Below are positions 26,011-34,450 of a DNA stretch of 64,000 nt, in pieces (within the stretch, counting starts at the first letter, position 1; each line of letters begins with the position of its first letter). Origin of the DNA: Pseudomonas asplenii. Lineage in GTDB: Bacteria > Pseudomonadota > Gammaproteobacteria > Pseudomonadales > Pseudomonadaceae. The stretch covers positions 6,262,001-6,326,000 of the forward strand of contig NZ_LT629777.1 of NCBI RefSeq assembly GCF_900105475.1, given 5' to 3'. Below the pieces are notes generated by a model. It ran no database searches and was not told where the DNA came from. It was given only the letters and a program-made list of their open reading frames with translations. The position numbers and the translations under genes are program-made.

Positions 26011-26928
26011 TCAGCAGAACTCAATCCCCGGCAGCATGAGTTGCGGCAACTGGCTGTTGAGAAAATCGCGGAAGGCCAGGATCCGCTCCTTGCGCAGACT
26101 GCCTTTGAGCCAGACCAGGTAATAGCTGTCGCCGGTACCGACGGCGGTCTTGAACGGCAGGGCCAGCAGGCCGTCGCGCACGTCCTCCAGCACCAGCCCG
26201 AGGTCGGCGATCGATACGCCGTGGCCGCGCATCGCTGCGGAAATACCCTGGTCGAGGGTGCCGAACACCTTGCCGCGGTCGAGCCGGACTCGCTCGTCGA
26301 GATCGAGGCGGCGTAACCAGCGCCGCCAGTCCCGGCGATCCGAGGACGGGTGAATCAACTCATGGTGCTCCAGCGTCTCCAGGCTCCACGCTTCAGCGCC
26401 CAGCGCCTTGCTCGAACAGATCGGGATCAGCCACTCATCGAACAACTTGCAGCATTCGGTCTGTGCACCGAAGTGCCCGTCCCCGAGCAGGATCGCGCAG
26501 TCGTAGGGCTCGGCGTAGAAGTCCACGCTGTCGATATCCATCCACACGCTGGACAGCTGTACCGCCAGCCCCGGATCCGCAGCATTGAGTTTCTCCAGCA
26601 CCTGCAACAGCCAGCGCATGGTCAGGCTCGATGGCGCCTTCAGACGCAGGTGACCGGCATTGGCCCGAAACGGCAGGCAGGCGTCCTCGATCAGTTTGAA
26701 ACCGGCCTTGAGTTCCTGGGCCAGGCCTTGTCCGGCGTCGGTCAGTTGCAGTTTCGGGCCTTTTCTCTCGAACAGATGACAGCCGAACAACTCCTCCAGG
26801 TTACGGATATGGCGACTGATGGCGCTCTGGGTCAGCGACAACTCCTCAGCCGCCCGGGTAAACGAGCAGGACCGAGCCGCTACCTCGAACGCTCGAAGGG
26901 CGTAAAGCGGAGGGATACGTTCTGACAT
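26011..26928 (-). CDS. LysR-family regulator (GcvA-like)
   Basis: A 305-residue GcvA-type LysR protein. MSERIPPLYALRAFEVAARS begins the HTH (residues 5-63, with LTQSAISRHIRNLEE) and FFERKGPKLQLTDAG-like follows. The effector domain starts at LRLKAPSSLTMRW. ATG 26928 is chosen by family; ATG at 26940 and 26943 are in frame. A 15-bp perfect inverted repeat ATGATTA-A-TAATCAT (26942-26956) covers the start region and is a good autoregulatory site. Divergent from the LysE exporter at 27048, its likely target. Confidence 0.9.
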   Translation of the reverse strand: MSERIPPLYALRAFEVAARSCSFTRAAEELSLTQSAISRHIRNLEELFGCHLFERKGPKLQLTDAGQGLAQELKAGFKLIEDACLPFRANAGHLRLKAPSSLTMRWLLQVLEKLNAADPGLAVQLSSVWMDIDSVDFYAEPYDCAILLGDGHFGAQTECCKLFDEWLIPICSSKALGAEAWSLETLEHHELIHPSSDRRDWRRWLRRLDLDERVRLDRGKVFGTLDQGISAAMRGHGVSIADLGLVLEDVRDGLLALPFKTAVGTGDSYYLVWLKGSLRKERILAFRDFLNSQLPQLMLPGIEFC

Positions 26929-26941
26929 GAAAGAACCCATC

Positions 26942-26956
26942 ATGATTAATAATCAT
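26942..26956. promoter_or_regulatory. LysR-type operator candidate
   Basis: Perfect inverted repeat ATGATTA-A-TAATCAT between a LysR gene and the divergent LysE-type exporter. It contains the T-N11-A pattern of LysR sites. Confidence 0.5.
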
Positions 26957-27047
26957 AGTTGGTCACATATTTATCCATTTTTCAAACCTTGCGCCTCGCT
27001 TCAGTCTTGGCTCTCACAATTCCCCGGATACTGGTGACCTGGCTGCC

Positions 27048-27683
27048 ATGAACTTTTCGCTGATGCTGCTCTACCTGTTCAGCGTTGCACTGCTGATCGT
27101 CACGCCAGGCCCGGTGGTCGCCCTGGCAGTCAACACCAGCCTGAAGGCCGGCACCGGCCGTGCCGTTCTCACGGTGCTGGGCACCAACGGGGCTTCGCTG
27201 GTACTGGCACTTCTGGCGATAATGATTCTGGCCGGCAGCCTGTCGCTCAACGAACACCTGCTGAACCTGATGAGCTTCATCGGCTGCCTGTTCATCGGTC
27301 ATCTCGGCGTACAGGGACTCAAGGACGCCCTGCGTACGCCGGTCGACGACACCGTGCAACAACCGCTGCCCAGTGCCCACAGCGGTTTCGTGAAAGGTTT
27401 CCTGGTGGGTATTTCCAACCCCAAGGACATTATCTTTTTCGTGTCCTTCTTCCCCCAGTTCATCCAGATCACGCCTTCGTTCGGCCACAGCGCCGTGCTG
27501 CTGACCGTGCTCTGGGCGGTGGTCGACTTCACCATCCTGGGTCTCTACATCCACTTGGCCAACCGCATGTTCTCCGCTCGGCACAAGGCCAAGGTGACAT
27601 TCGCCTCCAGCGTGATGCTGCTGTTGGTGGCAATCTTCGGCGGCGGCTATGCGGCACGTTCGATGCTGGTAGCGCTGCATTGA
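27048..27683 (+). CDS. LysE/RhtB-family amino-acid exporter
   Basis: Inner-membrane exporter, 211 residues, six predicted helices. The N-terminal VTPGPVVALAVNTSLKAG is the LysE/RhtB signature, and GFLVGISNPKDIIFFVSFFPQF is the second conserved block. Substrates are amino acids or related compounds such as homoserine lactone; not decidable here. It is divergent from a LysR regulator that probably senses the substrate. Start ATG at 27048 by family N-terminus; SD weak. Confidence 0.9.
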   Translation: MNFSLMLLYLFSVALLIVTPGPVVALAVNTSLKAGTGRAVLTVLGTNGASLVLALLAIMILAGSLSLNEHLLNLMSFIGCLFIGHLGVQGLKDALRTPVDDTVQQPLPSAHSGFVKGFLVGISNPKDIIFFVSFFPQFIQITPSFGHSAVLLTVLWAVVDFTILGLYIHLANRMFSARHKAKVTFASSVMLLLVAIFGGGYAARSMLVALH

Positions 27684-27779
27684 AAGACGTATTTCAATCA
27701 TCATTCGACCTCTGAATGGTGCTTAGCGCTGCTTCAGGTTTCTGCTAGGGTCGAGACATCCGATCAGGGGGCCCATGGG

Positions 27780-28727
27780 ATGACCGTACTCGAACCGCAC
27801 AGCTTGTCCGTCAACGGCATCACGTTGAGTGTGCACGTTGCAGGACCACACGACGGTCGACCGGTCTGGCTGCTGCATGGCTTCCCGGAATGCTGGCATT
27901 CCTGGCGCAACCAGGTACCCGCGCTGATCCAGGCCGGTTATCGGGTCTTCATCCCGGAAATGCGCGGCTATGGCCGCAGCAGCGCGCCGCCGGAGAGTGC
28001 CGCCTACGCATTGCTGACTCTCTGTGGCGATATCCAGGCGGCCATGCAGGCATTCGGCCATGAACAGGTCGCGATGATCGGCCACGACTGGGGCGCCCCG
28101 GTAGCCTGGCACCTGGCCCTACTCGAACCGCAGCGGGTCCAGGCGCTGGTGACACTGTCGGTCCCCTTCGCCGGCCGCGCCAAACGCCCGGCCATCGAAG
28201 GCATGCGCGAGGTTTTCGCCGACCGTTTCAACTACATCCTTTACTTTCAGCAACCGGGTGTCGCCGAGCAGGAACTGGATGCGGATATCGACCGCACCCT
28301 GCGGGCCTTCATGGGCGACGCCGAGGTGTTCCTGCAGAGCAAGCCAGTCGATGCCAAGCTGTTTGACGGCGTGGACGTGCCCTCGGCACTCCCACACTGG
28401 TGCACGGAGGAAGACTTCGAAGCCTATCGCCAGACCTTCGCTGGAAAAGGCTTTCACGGCGCCCTGAACTGGTACCGCAACTTTGAACGCAACTGGCAGA
28501 GCACCGAATTCCTCGCCGGAGCCCAGGTGCAGCAACCGACGCTGTTCCTGATCGGTGACCGCGACCCGGTGGGCGCTCTGGAAGCGCATACGATCAAGCG
28601 CATGCCCAGTGTGGTGCCACGCCTGGAGCAACAGGTGCTGAAGGATTGCGGGCACTGGATCCAGAACGAAAAACCCGAGGAAGTGAATGCGGCGTTGCTC
28701 GATTTTCTTGGGCGTAATTACGCGTAG
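27780..28727 (+). CDS. Alpha/beta hydrolase, epoxide-hydrolase-like
   Basis: A 315-residue cytosolic alpha/beta hydrolase. HGFPECWHSWR (oxyanion-hole motif HGFP), the nucleophile elbow GHDWGAPVA with Asp nucleophile, a cap domain around 150-230 with WYRNFERNW giving a candidate proton-donor Tyr, the acid in IGDRDPVG and the catalytic His in CGHWIQNEKPEEV. This is the soluble epoxide hydrolase pattern. GGGG is upstream of the ATG. A strong terminator follows. Substrate unknown. Confidence 0.9.
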   Translation: MTVLEPHSLSVNGITLSVHVAGPHDGRPVWLLHGFPECWHSWRNQVPALIQAGYRVFIPEMRGYGRSSAPPESAAYALLTLCGDIQAAMQAFGHEQVAMIGHDWGAPVAWHLALLEPQRVQALVTLSVPFAGRAKRPAIEGMREVFADRFNYILYFQQPGVAEQELDADIDRTLRAFMGDAEVFLQSKPVDAKLFDGVDVPSALPHWCTEEDFEAYRQTFAGKGFHGALNWYRNFERNWQSTEFLAGAQVQQPTLFLIGDRDPVGALEAHTIKRMPSVVPRLEQQVLKDCGHWIQNEKPEEVNAALLDFLGRNYA

Positions 28728-28793
28728 GGAAACTCAGGGGCATTTCGACGAAACGGCAGGCTGAGAACGAGTATTTACCCACTATAAAAACAC

Positions 28794-28834
28794 AAAACCC
28801 CTGACATTCTTGAGCAATGTCAGGGGTTTTTCGC
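28794..28834 (+). terminator. Rho-independent terminator
   Basis: A 15-bp perfect stem (28794-28808 and 28816-28830), loop CTTGAGC, with AAAA on the left and TTTTT on the right. It ends the epoxide-hydrolase transcript and could work in both directions. Confidence 0.92.
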
Positions 28835-29070
28835 TATCGAATGGGCCTGGGCGCGGCTAATCCCTGTCGAATTTTGTTGGCTCATCGGCAGCGCCACCCT
28901 CCGTTACAGCCTGGCTCTCGGCCGACCCTCTGTACGCCAACAAAGCCTAGGGCAAGCGGTCAGTGGATCGGGAATGGAGACGGCTGCAGGCCGGCAAGGC
29001 TTGACTGATTGCTCAAAAATGAGTAATCGCCTAGTATTCGGGCATGAATACCGAATCTCTGGAGGCATCC
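28831..29070. promoter_or_regulatory. Upstream region of the toxin-antitoxin module
   Basis: No gene. A 22-bp sequence at 28877-28898 recurs imperfectly (19 of 22) at 29769-29790, on the other side of the module. TTGACT (29001-29006) looks like a -35 element. It is followed by an imperfect palindrome at 29007-29028 and an AT-rich stretch to the gene. Confidence 0.45.
29007..29028. promoter_or_regulatory. Operator candidate of the YafO-like module
   Basis: GATTGCTCA, spacer AAAA, TGAGTAATC: nine-base arms with one mismatch. It directly follows a TTGACT -35-like box and lies 43 bases before the first gene, as expected for autoregulation of a toxin-antitoxin operon. Confidence 0.55.
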
Positions 29071-29217
29071 ATGGCCACCACCAAGAAAGTCGAACAGCCG
29101 CGTAAAAAGGTAATCAGCAACGAGCTGACCTACCTTGACGTGCGCCAAGCGGCGCGTGACGGGCAAAAAGCCTTTGAGGCGTTCGTCGTCTCTGGCAAGC
29201 TGCCAGTCACCAAGTAA
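29071..29217 (+). CDS. 48-residue putative antitoxin
   Basis: MATTKKVEQP... 48 residues, Lys/Arg-rich N-terminus (EQPRKKV) then an amphipathic helix TYLDVRQAARDGQKAFEAFV and a short tail ending LPVTK. GGAGG lies 5 bases before the ATG at 29071; ATG 29044 in frame is possible. It shows no similarity that I can see to YafN and no complete DNA-binding fold. Antitoxin role is inferred from its place directly before the YafO-like gene, 5 bases apart. Confidence 0.65.
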   Translation: MATTKKVEQPRKKVISNELTYLDVRQAARDGQKAFEAFVVSGKLPVTK

Positions 29218-29222
29218 GCTGA

Positions 29223-29639
29223 ATGACAGCGGTTAAAGTCTCGCCGCTTTTTCAGCAAATCAGTAATTGGCAGAATTTCTACGCACACTTCTATAACTAC
29301 AAGGTGTGCGGAGACCTACCCGACATTTTTGGCCGTGACGAAAGGCTTGACCTGAGCGACATGCATCACGTGCACCTGGCCAACAACCAGGAGACGCAAC
29401 AGCGTTGGGCTAAAAAAAGCAGCCAGTTTCACCGCACGACTCTCCTGAACGACCCAGACAACGATTTCTGGCTGATCTACGCCTACGACGACTACCACGA
29501 CGAATACCTGCTGCTGACTATCGTTGGCCCGGATGCCCATAGTCGTAAGGAGTGGGGGTCGTACTTGCGCAACATCCATAGCCAGATTGTGAAACCTTGG
29601 ATACTTGGAACTGTGACCTATCCTGACATGGACAAATGA
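29223..29639 (+). CDS. YafO-family ribosome-dependent mRNA interferase toxin
   Basis: A 138-residue protein that I align by eye with E. coli YafO: CGDLPDIFGRDERLD, HHVHLAN, QFHRTTLLNDPDNDFWLIY and YLLLTIVGPDAHSRKEWGSYL correspond to YafO blocks in the same order. YafO cleaves mRNA on the ribosome. The SD before the ATG is weak, so translation is probably coupled to the 48-residue gene that ends 5 bases upstream. GC3 is lower than in neighbours, which suggests transfer. Confidence 0.8.
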   Translation: MTAVKVSPLFQQISNWQNFYAHFYNYKVCGDLPDIFGRDERLDLSDMHHVHLANNQETQQRWAKKSSQFHRTTLLNDPDNDFWLIYAYDDYHDEYLLLTIVGPDAHSRKEWGSYLRNIHSQIVKPWILGTVTYPDMDK

Positions 29640-29903
29640 GCCACCACTAAATGGTGCGGAGAAGGTAATTATTCTCAATGTTCAGGAACTGAACTGGCCG
29701 CTCGAAGGTTTTGATCTCTGGCGCAATCGCCGAGGGTCGCCCAGATTGTGCGGGATAAACGCCATCTGTTGACACATCGCCAGCGCCACCTTAACTATCC
29801 AATGAAAACAGCTTCGTGTTCCCATATCGCCCTTTTTCAGACGCCAAAAACCACAAAACCCCGACTTTCTCTAGGAAAATCAGGGGGTTGTGTTTGCAGA
29901 ATT
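29640..29903. other. Intergenic region between toxin and tRNA-Ser
   Basis: No gene seen. It contains the right copy of the 22-bp imperfect direct repeat (29769-29790) and, near the tRNA, the tRNA terminator. Base composition is closer to the toxin gene than to the core genes. Confidence 0.4.
29852..29890 (-). terminator. Terminator of tRNA-Ser
   Basis: On the minus strand, AACCCC-C-TGATTTTC, loop CTAG, and a matching AGAAAGTCGGGGTT arm, followed by TTTTGTGGTTTTT, just downstream of the tRNA gene. It resembles the terminator at 28794-28830 in sequence. Confidence 0.6.
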
Positions 29904-29993
29904 TGGCGGTGAAGGAGAGATTCGAACTCTCGATACAGTTTCCTGTATACACACTTTCCAGGCGTGCTCCTTAAGCCACTCGGACACTTCACC
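29904..29993 (-). tRNA. tRNA-Ser(GGA)
   Basis: 90-nt class II tRNA on the minus strand including encoded CCA. Acceptor GGTGAAG pairs with the 3' CTTCACC; anticodon loop CTGGAAA gives anticodon GGA. A long variable arm (GTGTATACAGGAAACTGTATC region) identifies serine, and the T arm is GAGAGTTCGAATCTCTC. A promoter with a GC-rich discriminator lies upstream at 30032-30060. It is a common integration landmark; the toxin module lies on its 3' side. Confidence 0.97.
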
Positions 29994-30312
29994 GTATCTC
30001 GTCAAACCGATTCAGTCTGTCGAGGCGCGCTAATTTAGTCGAAAGCGTTTCCAATGGCAAAGGTTTTTTTCAGAATTTTCATGCGCTTAAGTCAAACCAC
30101 CGGTTTTTCGCCAGGGGCGCTCCGGTTGATCAGGGCAAACCTGCCAATCTCCGGCTTACCTTGCCCTCTTCAACCCAGGGCTAGGAGGAGCTTGGCTGCA
30201 CCTGGCACGCCCATCCGGGCCGCAATGCCTGACTCACCAGTCAGTCATGGCGCTTTACCTGCCCCCTGCGGCTGGGTAACGTCTGTCCCACTTCTTTATA
30301 AGGAATGACGTC
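29994..30312. other. Promoter region between tRNA-Ser and crotonase
   Basis: 319 bases without a gene. The left part holds the tRNA promoter on the minus strand. The rest holds the 5' region of the crotonase gene; no strong repeat or terminator is seen. Confidence 0.4.
30032..30060 (-). promoter_or_regulatory. tRNA-Ser promoter with stringent-type discriminator
   Basis: On the minus strand TTGCCA (-35, 30055-30060), 17-base spacer and TAAATT (-10, 30032-30037), followed at once by GCGCGCC, a GC-rich discriminator as in growth-rate-controlled stable RNA promoters. Confidence 0.65.
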
Positions 30313-31002
30313 ATGAGTGAATTGATCTCCTACCACCTCGAAGACGGTATCGCGACACTGACCTTGAGCAATGGCAAGGTCAACGCCATTTCCCCGGACG
30401 TGATTGCCGCCTTCAATACCGCCCTGGACCAGGCCACCACCGACCGCGCCGTGGTGATCATCACCGGCCAGCCCGGCATCCTGTCCGGAGGCTATGACCT
30501 GAAAGTGATGACCGCCGGGCCCAAGGAAGCCGTCAGCCTGGTGACCGCCGGCTCCACCCTCGCCCGCCGCCTGCTGTCCCATCCGTTCCCGGTGATCGTT
30601 GCCTGCCCCGGTCACGCCGTCGCCAAGGGCGCGTTCCTACTGCTGTCGGCCGACTACCGCATCGGCGTCGACGGTCCCTTCAGCATCGGCCTGAACGAAG
30701 TACAGATCGGCATGACCATGCACCACGCCGGTATCGAGCTGGCCCGTGATCGGCTGCGGCGCTCGGCGTTCCACCGCTCGGTGATCAATGGCGAGATGTT
30801 TTCCCCACAAGACGCGGTAGACGCCGGCTTCCTCGACAAGCTGGTCGCCCCGCAGGACCTGCAGGAAACGGCGCTGAATGCCGCCCGGCAGTTGAAGAAA
30901 ATCAACATGAACGCGCACAAGAAGACCAAGCTGAAAGTGCGCAAGGAACTGCTGGAGACCCTGGATCACGCGATCATTCTCGACCAGGACTACATGGCCT
31001 GA
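30313..31002 (+). CDS. Crotonase / enoyl-CoA hydratase-isomerase family protein
   Basis: A 229-residue crotonase-fold enzyme: N-terminal ISYHLEDGIATLTLSNGKVNAIS, the oxyanion-hole strand GILSGGYDLKVM, then PVIVACPGHAVAKGAFLLLSADYRIG. The usual catalytic Glu positions of hydratases are not obvious; the second half reads IGLNEVQIGMTMHHAG, with Glu in NEVQIG. The protein is shorter than the standard 260, so it may be an isomerase or hydrolase. AAGGA lies 7 bases before the ATG. A terminator follows. Confidence 0.88.
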   Translation: MSELISYHLEDGIATLTLSNGKVNAISPDVIAAFNTALDQATTDRAVVIITGQPGILSGGYDLKVMTAGPKEAVSLVTAGSTLARRLLSHPFPVIVACPGHAVAKGAFLLLSADYRIGVDGPFSIGLNEVQIGMTMHHAGIELARDRLRRSAFHRSVINGEMFSPQDAVDAGFLDKLVAPQDLQETALNAARQLKKINMNAHKKTKLKVRKELLETLDHAIILDQDYMA

Positions 31003-31023
31003 TCCTCGAAGCCATTATCCGTA

Positions 31024-31055
31024 AAAGAGCCCAGCCCTGAACCGGGCTCTTTCCT
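31024..31055 (+). terminator. Rho-independent terminator
   Basis: AAAGAGCCC (31024-31032) pairs with GGGCTCTTT (31044-31052) right after the crotonase gene, with TTTCC following. Confidence 0.85.
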
Positions 31056-31218
31056 ACAAACACATTCACCATCCCTACAACCGCTCTGCCCCATACCTCA
31101 CAGCCGTCTAAGAAACATGCGCTAAAACATCGCCTATCTCCCGCCTATGGCCGGCTAATTGCCGAAGACAGTGCACATCCGTACACTGCATCACCTTTTA
31201 TCCTGGCGAGCCCGTTAG

Positions 31219-31941
31219 ATGCTGTTTTTGTTACGTATGTTATTGATGGGGCTGCACTTTATCGTTGCTGGCGTGATCGGTGTACTGCTCGGACTCTGCC
31301 GTCCGTTCAATCCGGACAACAGCCGGTTGTGCGCACGCCTCTATGCCTGGCCGGCCATGCGCATCCTGGGTCTACGGGTCCAGGCCGAGGCGGAATCGTT
31401 ACTGGAGAAGCAGCAAAGCTGCGTGGTCATCGCCAACCACCAGTCCAACTACGACCTGTTCGTGTTCGGTAATGTGGTACCTAGGCGCACTGTGTGCATC
31501 GGCAAGAAAAGCCTGAAGTGGGTACCGCTGTTCGGTCAGTTGTTCTGGCTGTCGGGCAATGTGCTTATCGATCGGGGCAAGGCCCACAAGGCGCGTCAGT
31601 CGATGCTGAGCACCACCGAAACCTTGCGGCACAAGGACACCTCCATCTGGGTCTTCCCCGAAGGCACGCGCAATCTGGGCGAAGACCTGTTGCCGTTCAA
31701 GAAAGGGGCCTTCCAGATGGCTATCGCGGCCGGCGTCCCCATCGTGCCGGTGTGTGTCAGCAGCTACATCAAACAGATGCGCCTCAATCGCTGGCACAGC
31801 GGTGAGGTGCTGATTCGCTCGCTGCCGGCGATCCCCACCGCCGGGCTGACACTCGACGACATACCCATGCTGATCGCCCAATGCCGGGAGCAGATGCGTG
31901 AGTGCATCGCCACGATGGATCGACAGCTGCAAGCGGCCTGA
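31219..31941 (+). CDS. plsC: 1-acyl-sn-glycerol-3-phosphate acyltransferase
   Basis: Inner-membrane acyltransferase that makes phosphatidic acid from lysophosphatidic acid. The 240-residue protein has an N-terminal hydrophobic anchor (1-28) and the acyltransferase motifs NHQSNYD (HX4D catalytic), GKKSLKWVPLFG, FPEGTR and VPIVPVCV. It is one of probably several PlsC paralogues in Pseudomonas. The SD (GGCGAG) is moderate. Monocistronic; corA begins 161 bases later. Confidence 0.92.
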   Translation: MLFLLRMLLMGLHFIVAGVIGVLLGLCRPFNPDNSRLCARLYAWPAMRILGLRVQAEAESLLEKQQSCVVIANHQSNYDLFVFGNVVPRRTVCIGKKSLKWVPLFGQLFWLSGNVLIDRGKAHKARQSMLSTTETLRHKDTSIWVFPEGTRNLGEDLLPFKKGAFQMAIAAGVPIVPVCVSSYIKQMRLNRWHSGEVLIRSLPAIPTAGLTLDDIPMLIAQCREQMRECIATMDRQLQAA

Positions 31942-32102
31942 TCTCTTCCAGACCGTCAACGCGCACGCCCTACCCTCTTCGCGCCGCAACATGAAAGTTG
32001 CGGTTTTCCCACGAACTCCCGCTACTTTGCCGACTCTGAAAAGCGTCGACAGGCTAAGCTGCTGTCTGTCTTTTCCCTTTAAAAGAAGAAGCGATCAGTA
32101 TT

Positions 32103-33074
32103 ATGGGTAGAGTCGTTGCCGCAGCGGTCTACAGCGCCGGTAAGAAAGTCACCAACATCACCCTCGACGAAGGCGCGGCCTGGGCGGCAAAGCCGGGGCA
32201 TTTCGTCTGGATCGGCCTGGAAGAGCCCAATGCCCAGGAACTGGCCAACCTGCAGAAACAGTTCAATCTGCATGAACTGGCCATTGAGGATGCCCTGGAA
32301 AAACACAGCCGTCCCAAGCTGGAAACCTTCGGCGACGCGCTGTTCATCGTCACCTACTCGCCGATCCGCCATGAAGGCAAGTTGGAGTTCATCGAAACCC
32401 ACATCTTTGCCGGCAAGGGCTACATCATCACCTGCCGTAATGGTCACTCAAAATCCTACGCCCATGTCCGACAACGCTGTGAAGCGCGTCCGCTGCTGCT
32501 GGAGCATGGTGAGGATTTTGTGCTCTATGCCTTGCTGGACTTCGTGACCGAGAGCTACCAACCGGTCAGCGAAGCCATCCATGCCGAGATCGACGAGCTG
32601 GAAAAGAACGTGCTCTGCAGCACACTCAACGAGGGCGATATCCAGCGCATCCATCACTTGCGCCGCGACGTACTGCGTCTGCGCCGCCATGTGGCACCGA
32701 TGGTGGAGATCAGCGAGGAGGTTTCGCGCCTGGACTTCCCGTTCATCGACAAGAACATGCGACCATATTTTCGCGATGTGCAGATCCATGTGACCCGGCA
32801 AATGGAAGACTTGTCGACGCTGCGCGACATCGCCAGCCAGACCATCGAGGTCGGCGCGCTGCTGGAGTCGACTCGGCAGAGCATCGTGCAACGCAAGTTC
32901 GCCGCCTGGGCGGCGATCCTGGCATTTCCCACCGCCGTCGCGGGCATCTATGGAATGAATTTCCAGAACATGCCGGAGCTGAGCTGGCATTACGGCTACT
33001 TCGCCGTGCTCAGTGCGATTGCGATCGGCTGCACAGGGTTGTGGGTCAGCTTCAAGAGATCGGGCTGGCTGTAG
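32103..33074 (+). CDS. corA: CorA-family magnesium/divalent-cation channel
   Basis: A 323-residue CorA: soluble N-terminal domain (to about 255), a long pore-lining helix and two C-terminal membrane helices. The signature YGMNF is at IYGMNFQNMPEL, followed by helix 2 with basic C-terminal SFKRSGWL. The soluble domain includes LHELAIEDALEKHSRPKLE, typical of CorA. It transports Mg2+ and perhaps Co2+/Ni2+. Start ATG with a weak AAGAAG site. Convergent with the amidotransferase gene 57 bases on. Confidence 0.94.
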   Translation: MGRVVAAAVYSAGKKVTNITLDEGAAWAAKPGHFVWIGLEEPNAQELANLQKQFNLHELAIEDALEKHSRPKLETFGDALFIVTYSPIRHEGKLEFIETHIFAGKGYIITCRNGHSKSYAHVRQRCEARPLLLEHGEDFVLYALLDFVTESYQPVSEAIHAEIDELEKNVLCSTLNEGDIQRIHHLRRDVLRLRRHVAPMVEISEEVSRLDFPFIDKNMRPYFRDVQIHVTRQMEDLSTLRDIASQTIEVGALLESTRQSIVQRKFAAWAAILAFPTAVAGIYGMNFQNMPELSWHYGYFAVLSAIAIGCTGLWVSFKRSGWL

Positions 33075-33131
33075 ATACGCTCGTGAAGGCTGCCAGCGTG
33101 GGGAGCTGTCAGCCTGTGGTGATGCGTGGAA

Positions 33132-33860
33132 TCAGGCGGACTTGGCCTCAGGCTTGTGGGCGACGAAGCGCATCATCCACTCTGCCACGGTGGTGCCATG
33201 GTGCTCCTGGTCCAGGCTGGCGATGCCCTTGGAGTAAATCGACTCGCCGAGATGCTGCTGGCGAATCTCCAGCAGTGTCCGCGAGTAGTCATGGATGAAC
33301 TCCGGGTGCCCCTGGAAGCACAGCACCTGGTCGTTGATGTGGTACGCCGCGTAAGGGCAGAAATCGCTGCTGGCGATCACCGTGGCGTTTTCCGGCAAAG
33401 CGGTCACCTGGTCCTGATGGCTGATCAACAGCGTCAGCTCTTCACGCACCGGGTTCATCCAGGGTGCCTTGGCTGCCAGCTTGTATTGATGAATACCGAC
33501 GCCCCAGCCCTGATGGGCACGCTCGGTCTTGCCACCGAGCAGCAATGCCAGCAACTGGTGGCCGAAACAGATCCCCAGCAACTTGTCGCCACGTTCGTAA
33601 CGGTTGAGCAGGTAGGTCTTGAGCGTCTGGATCCAGGGGTCGCTGCCGAAGGAATCGGCCTTGCTTCCCGTCACCAGGTAGGCATCGAAGGTCAGGTCGT
33701 CACTCGGATAATCGCCCTGCATCACGTTGTAGATACTGAACTCGGCACTGATCGGCTGACGGGAGAACAGACGCTCGAACATTTTCCCATAACCTTCATA
33801 CTGCTCGACCAGCTCTGGACGCAGGACATCGGTTTCCAGAATGCAGATGTGTAACGACAT
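33132..33860 (-). CDS. Class I glutamine amidotransferase
   Basis: A 242-residue stand-alone GATase1 domain. Nucleophile Cys in LLGICFGHQLLA (C98); catalytic His and Glu in FQGHPEFIHDY (H185, E187). The N-terminal MSLHICILETDVLRPE and internal VTGSKADSFG fit the GMP-synthase-like amidotransferases of unknown acceptor (YfeJ-type). I take ATG 33860, preceded by AGGT; five further N-terminal codons are possible. Convergent with corA. Confidence 0.9.
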   Translation of the reverse strand: MSLHICILETDVLRPELVEQYEGYGKMFERLFSRQPISAEFSIYNVMQGDYPSDDLTFDAYLVTGSKADSFGSDPWIQTLKTYLLNRYERGDKLLGICFGHQLLALLLGGKTERAHQGWGVGIHQYKLAAKAPWMNPVREELTLLISHQDQVTALPENATVIASSDFCPYAAYHINDQVLCFQGHPEFIHDYSRTLLEIRQQHLGESIYSKGIASLDQEHHGTTVAEWMMRFVAHKPEAKSA

Positions 33861-34251
33861 AAAAGTACCTGACACAAAAGATCAAAGAGTGAGTTCCGAG
33901 CCTGCCTTGAAACCCACGTTCAAGGCAAGTGTAGAACGCACCGGCGCCAGCCCGGGTTCAGCTCGAAGCCCTCATGGACCTTGCCCGTCACGCTCGGACG
34001 AACGGTAGTGTGCTAAGTGCTTAACCGTTTGAGTGCTTGCAGGCGTCTAGCAAAAGGCCCGCTAGCCAGCTGGCTGTAGATCTCATGCAGTTTTAAATAA
34101 AAAATTGAAATCAAAAGACCAAATAGTTCTAAGCCAAATGAAACGCGGGCCCTAAGGTTATCTCTGTGGAAAGTGCCGCCGGGTTTTGCCGGGGCACTTC
34201 ATAGCGTGTGTTGAGTCTTACCCCAGGAATAACAAAAAAAGGCAGTTAGCC
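33861..34251. other. 391-base intergenic region before the 31-residue peptide gene
   Basis: No larger gene. It holds a 12-bp perfect palindrome AGCCAGCTGGCT (34064-34075), an AT-rich promoter-like stretch (34090-34140), an imperfect GC-rich hairpin with arms AAGTGCC / GGCACTT (34171-34199) and an A7 tract before the small gene. The hairpin has no T run after it, so it is not a plain terminator. Confidence 0.45.
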
Positions 34252-34347
34252 ATGTTCAAGCAATCGAAAGTCCGTCAAGCCGGTTTGATCGTTTTCGCCA
34301 CCACTTTATTGCTCATCTTGCCGAACCTCACCAAATTGGCCGGCTAG
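34252..34347 (+). CDS. 31-residue single-helix membrane peptide
   Basis: MFKQSKVRQAG followed by a hydrophobic helix LIVFATTLLLILP and a short tail NLTKLAG. AAAGGCAG precedes the ATG by 8 to 10 bases. A basic N-terminus and one 16-18 residue helix fit a small inner-membrane protein. It is too short for usual calling and I do not recognise a family. No same-strand partner until the rhodanese-like gene 103 bases downstream. Confidence 0.6.
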   Translation: MFKQSKVRQAGLIVFATTLLLILPNLTKLAG

Positions 34348-34450
34348 AGACCGTGGCGTTTTTCCACAAAACCGAATTCTCACCCTGGTCAACTACCGGG
34401 GTACGGTTTTGTGTGCCAATCTTGAGCCATGACTTGATGGAGACAGGCTC

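Noticed and set aside
28794..29897. Integrated element bounded by attachment sites at tRNA-Ser
   Set aside because: The flanking repeats are imperfect, lie outside the tRNA gene, and no integrase is present. I keep only the narrower toxin-antitoxin claim.
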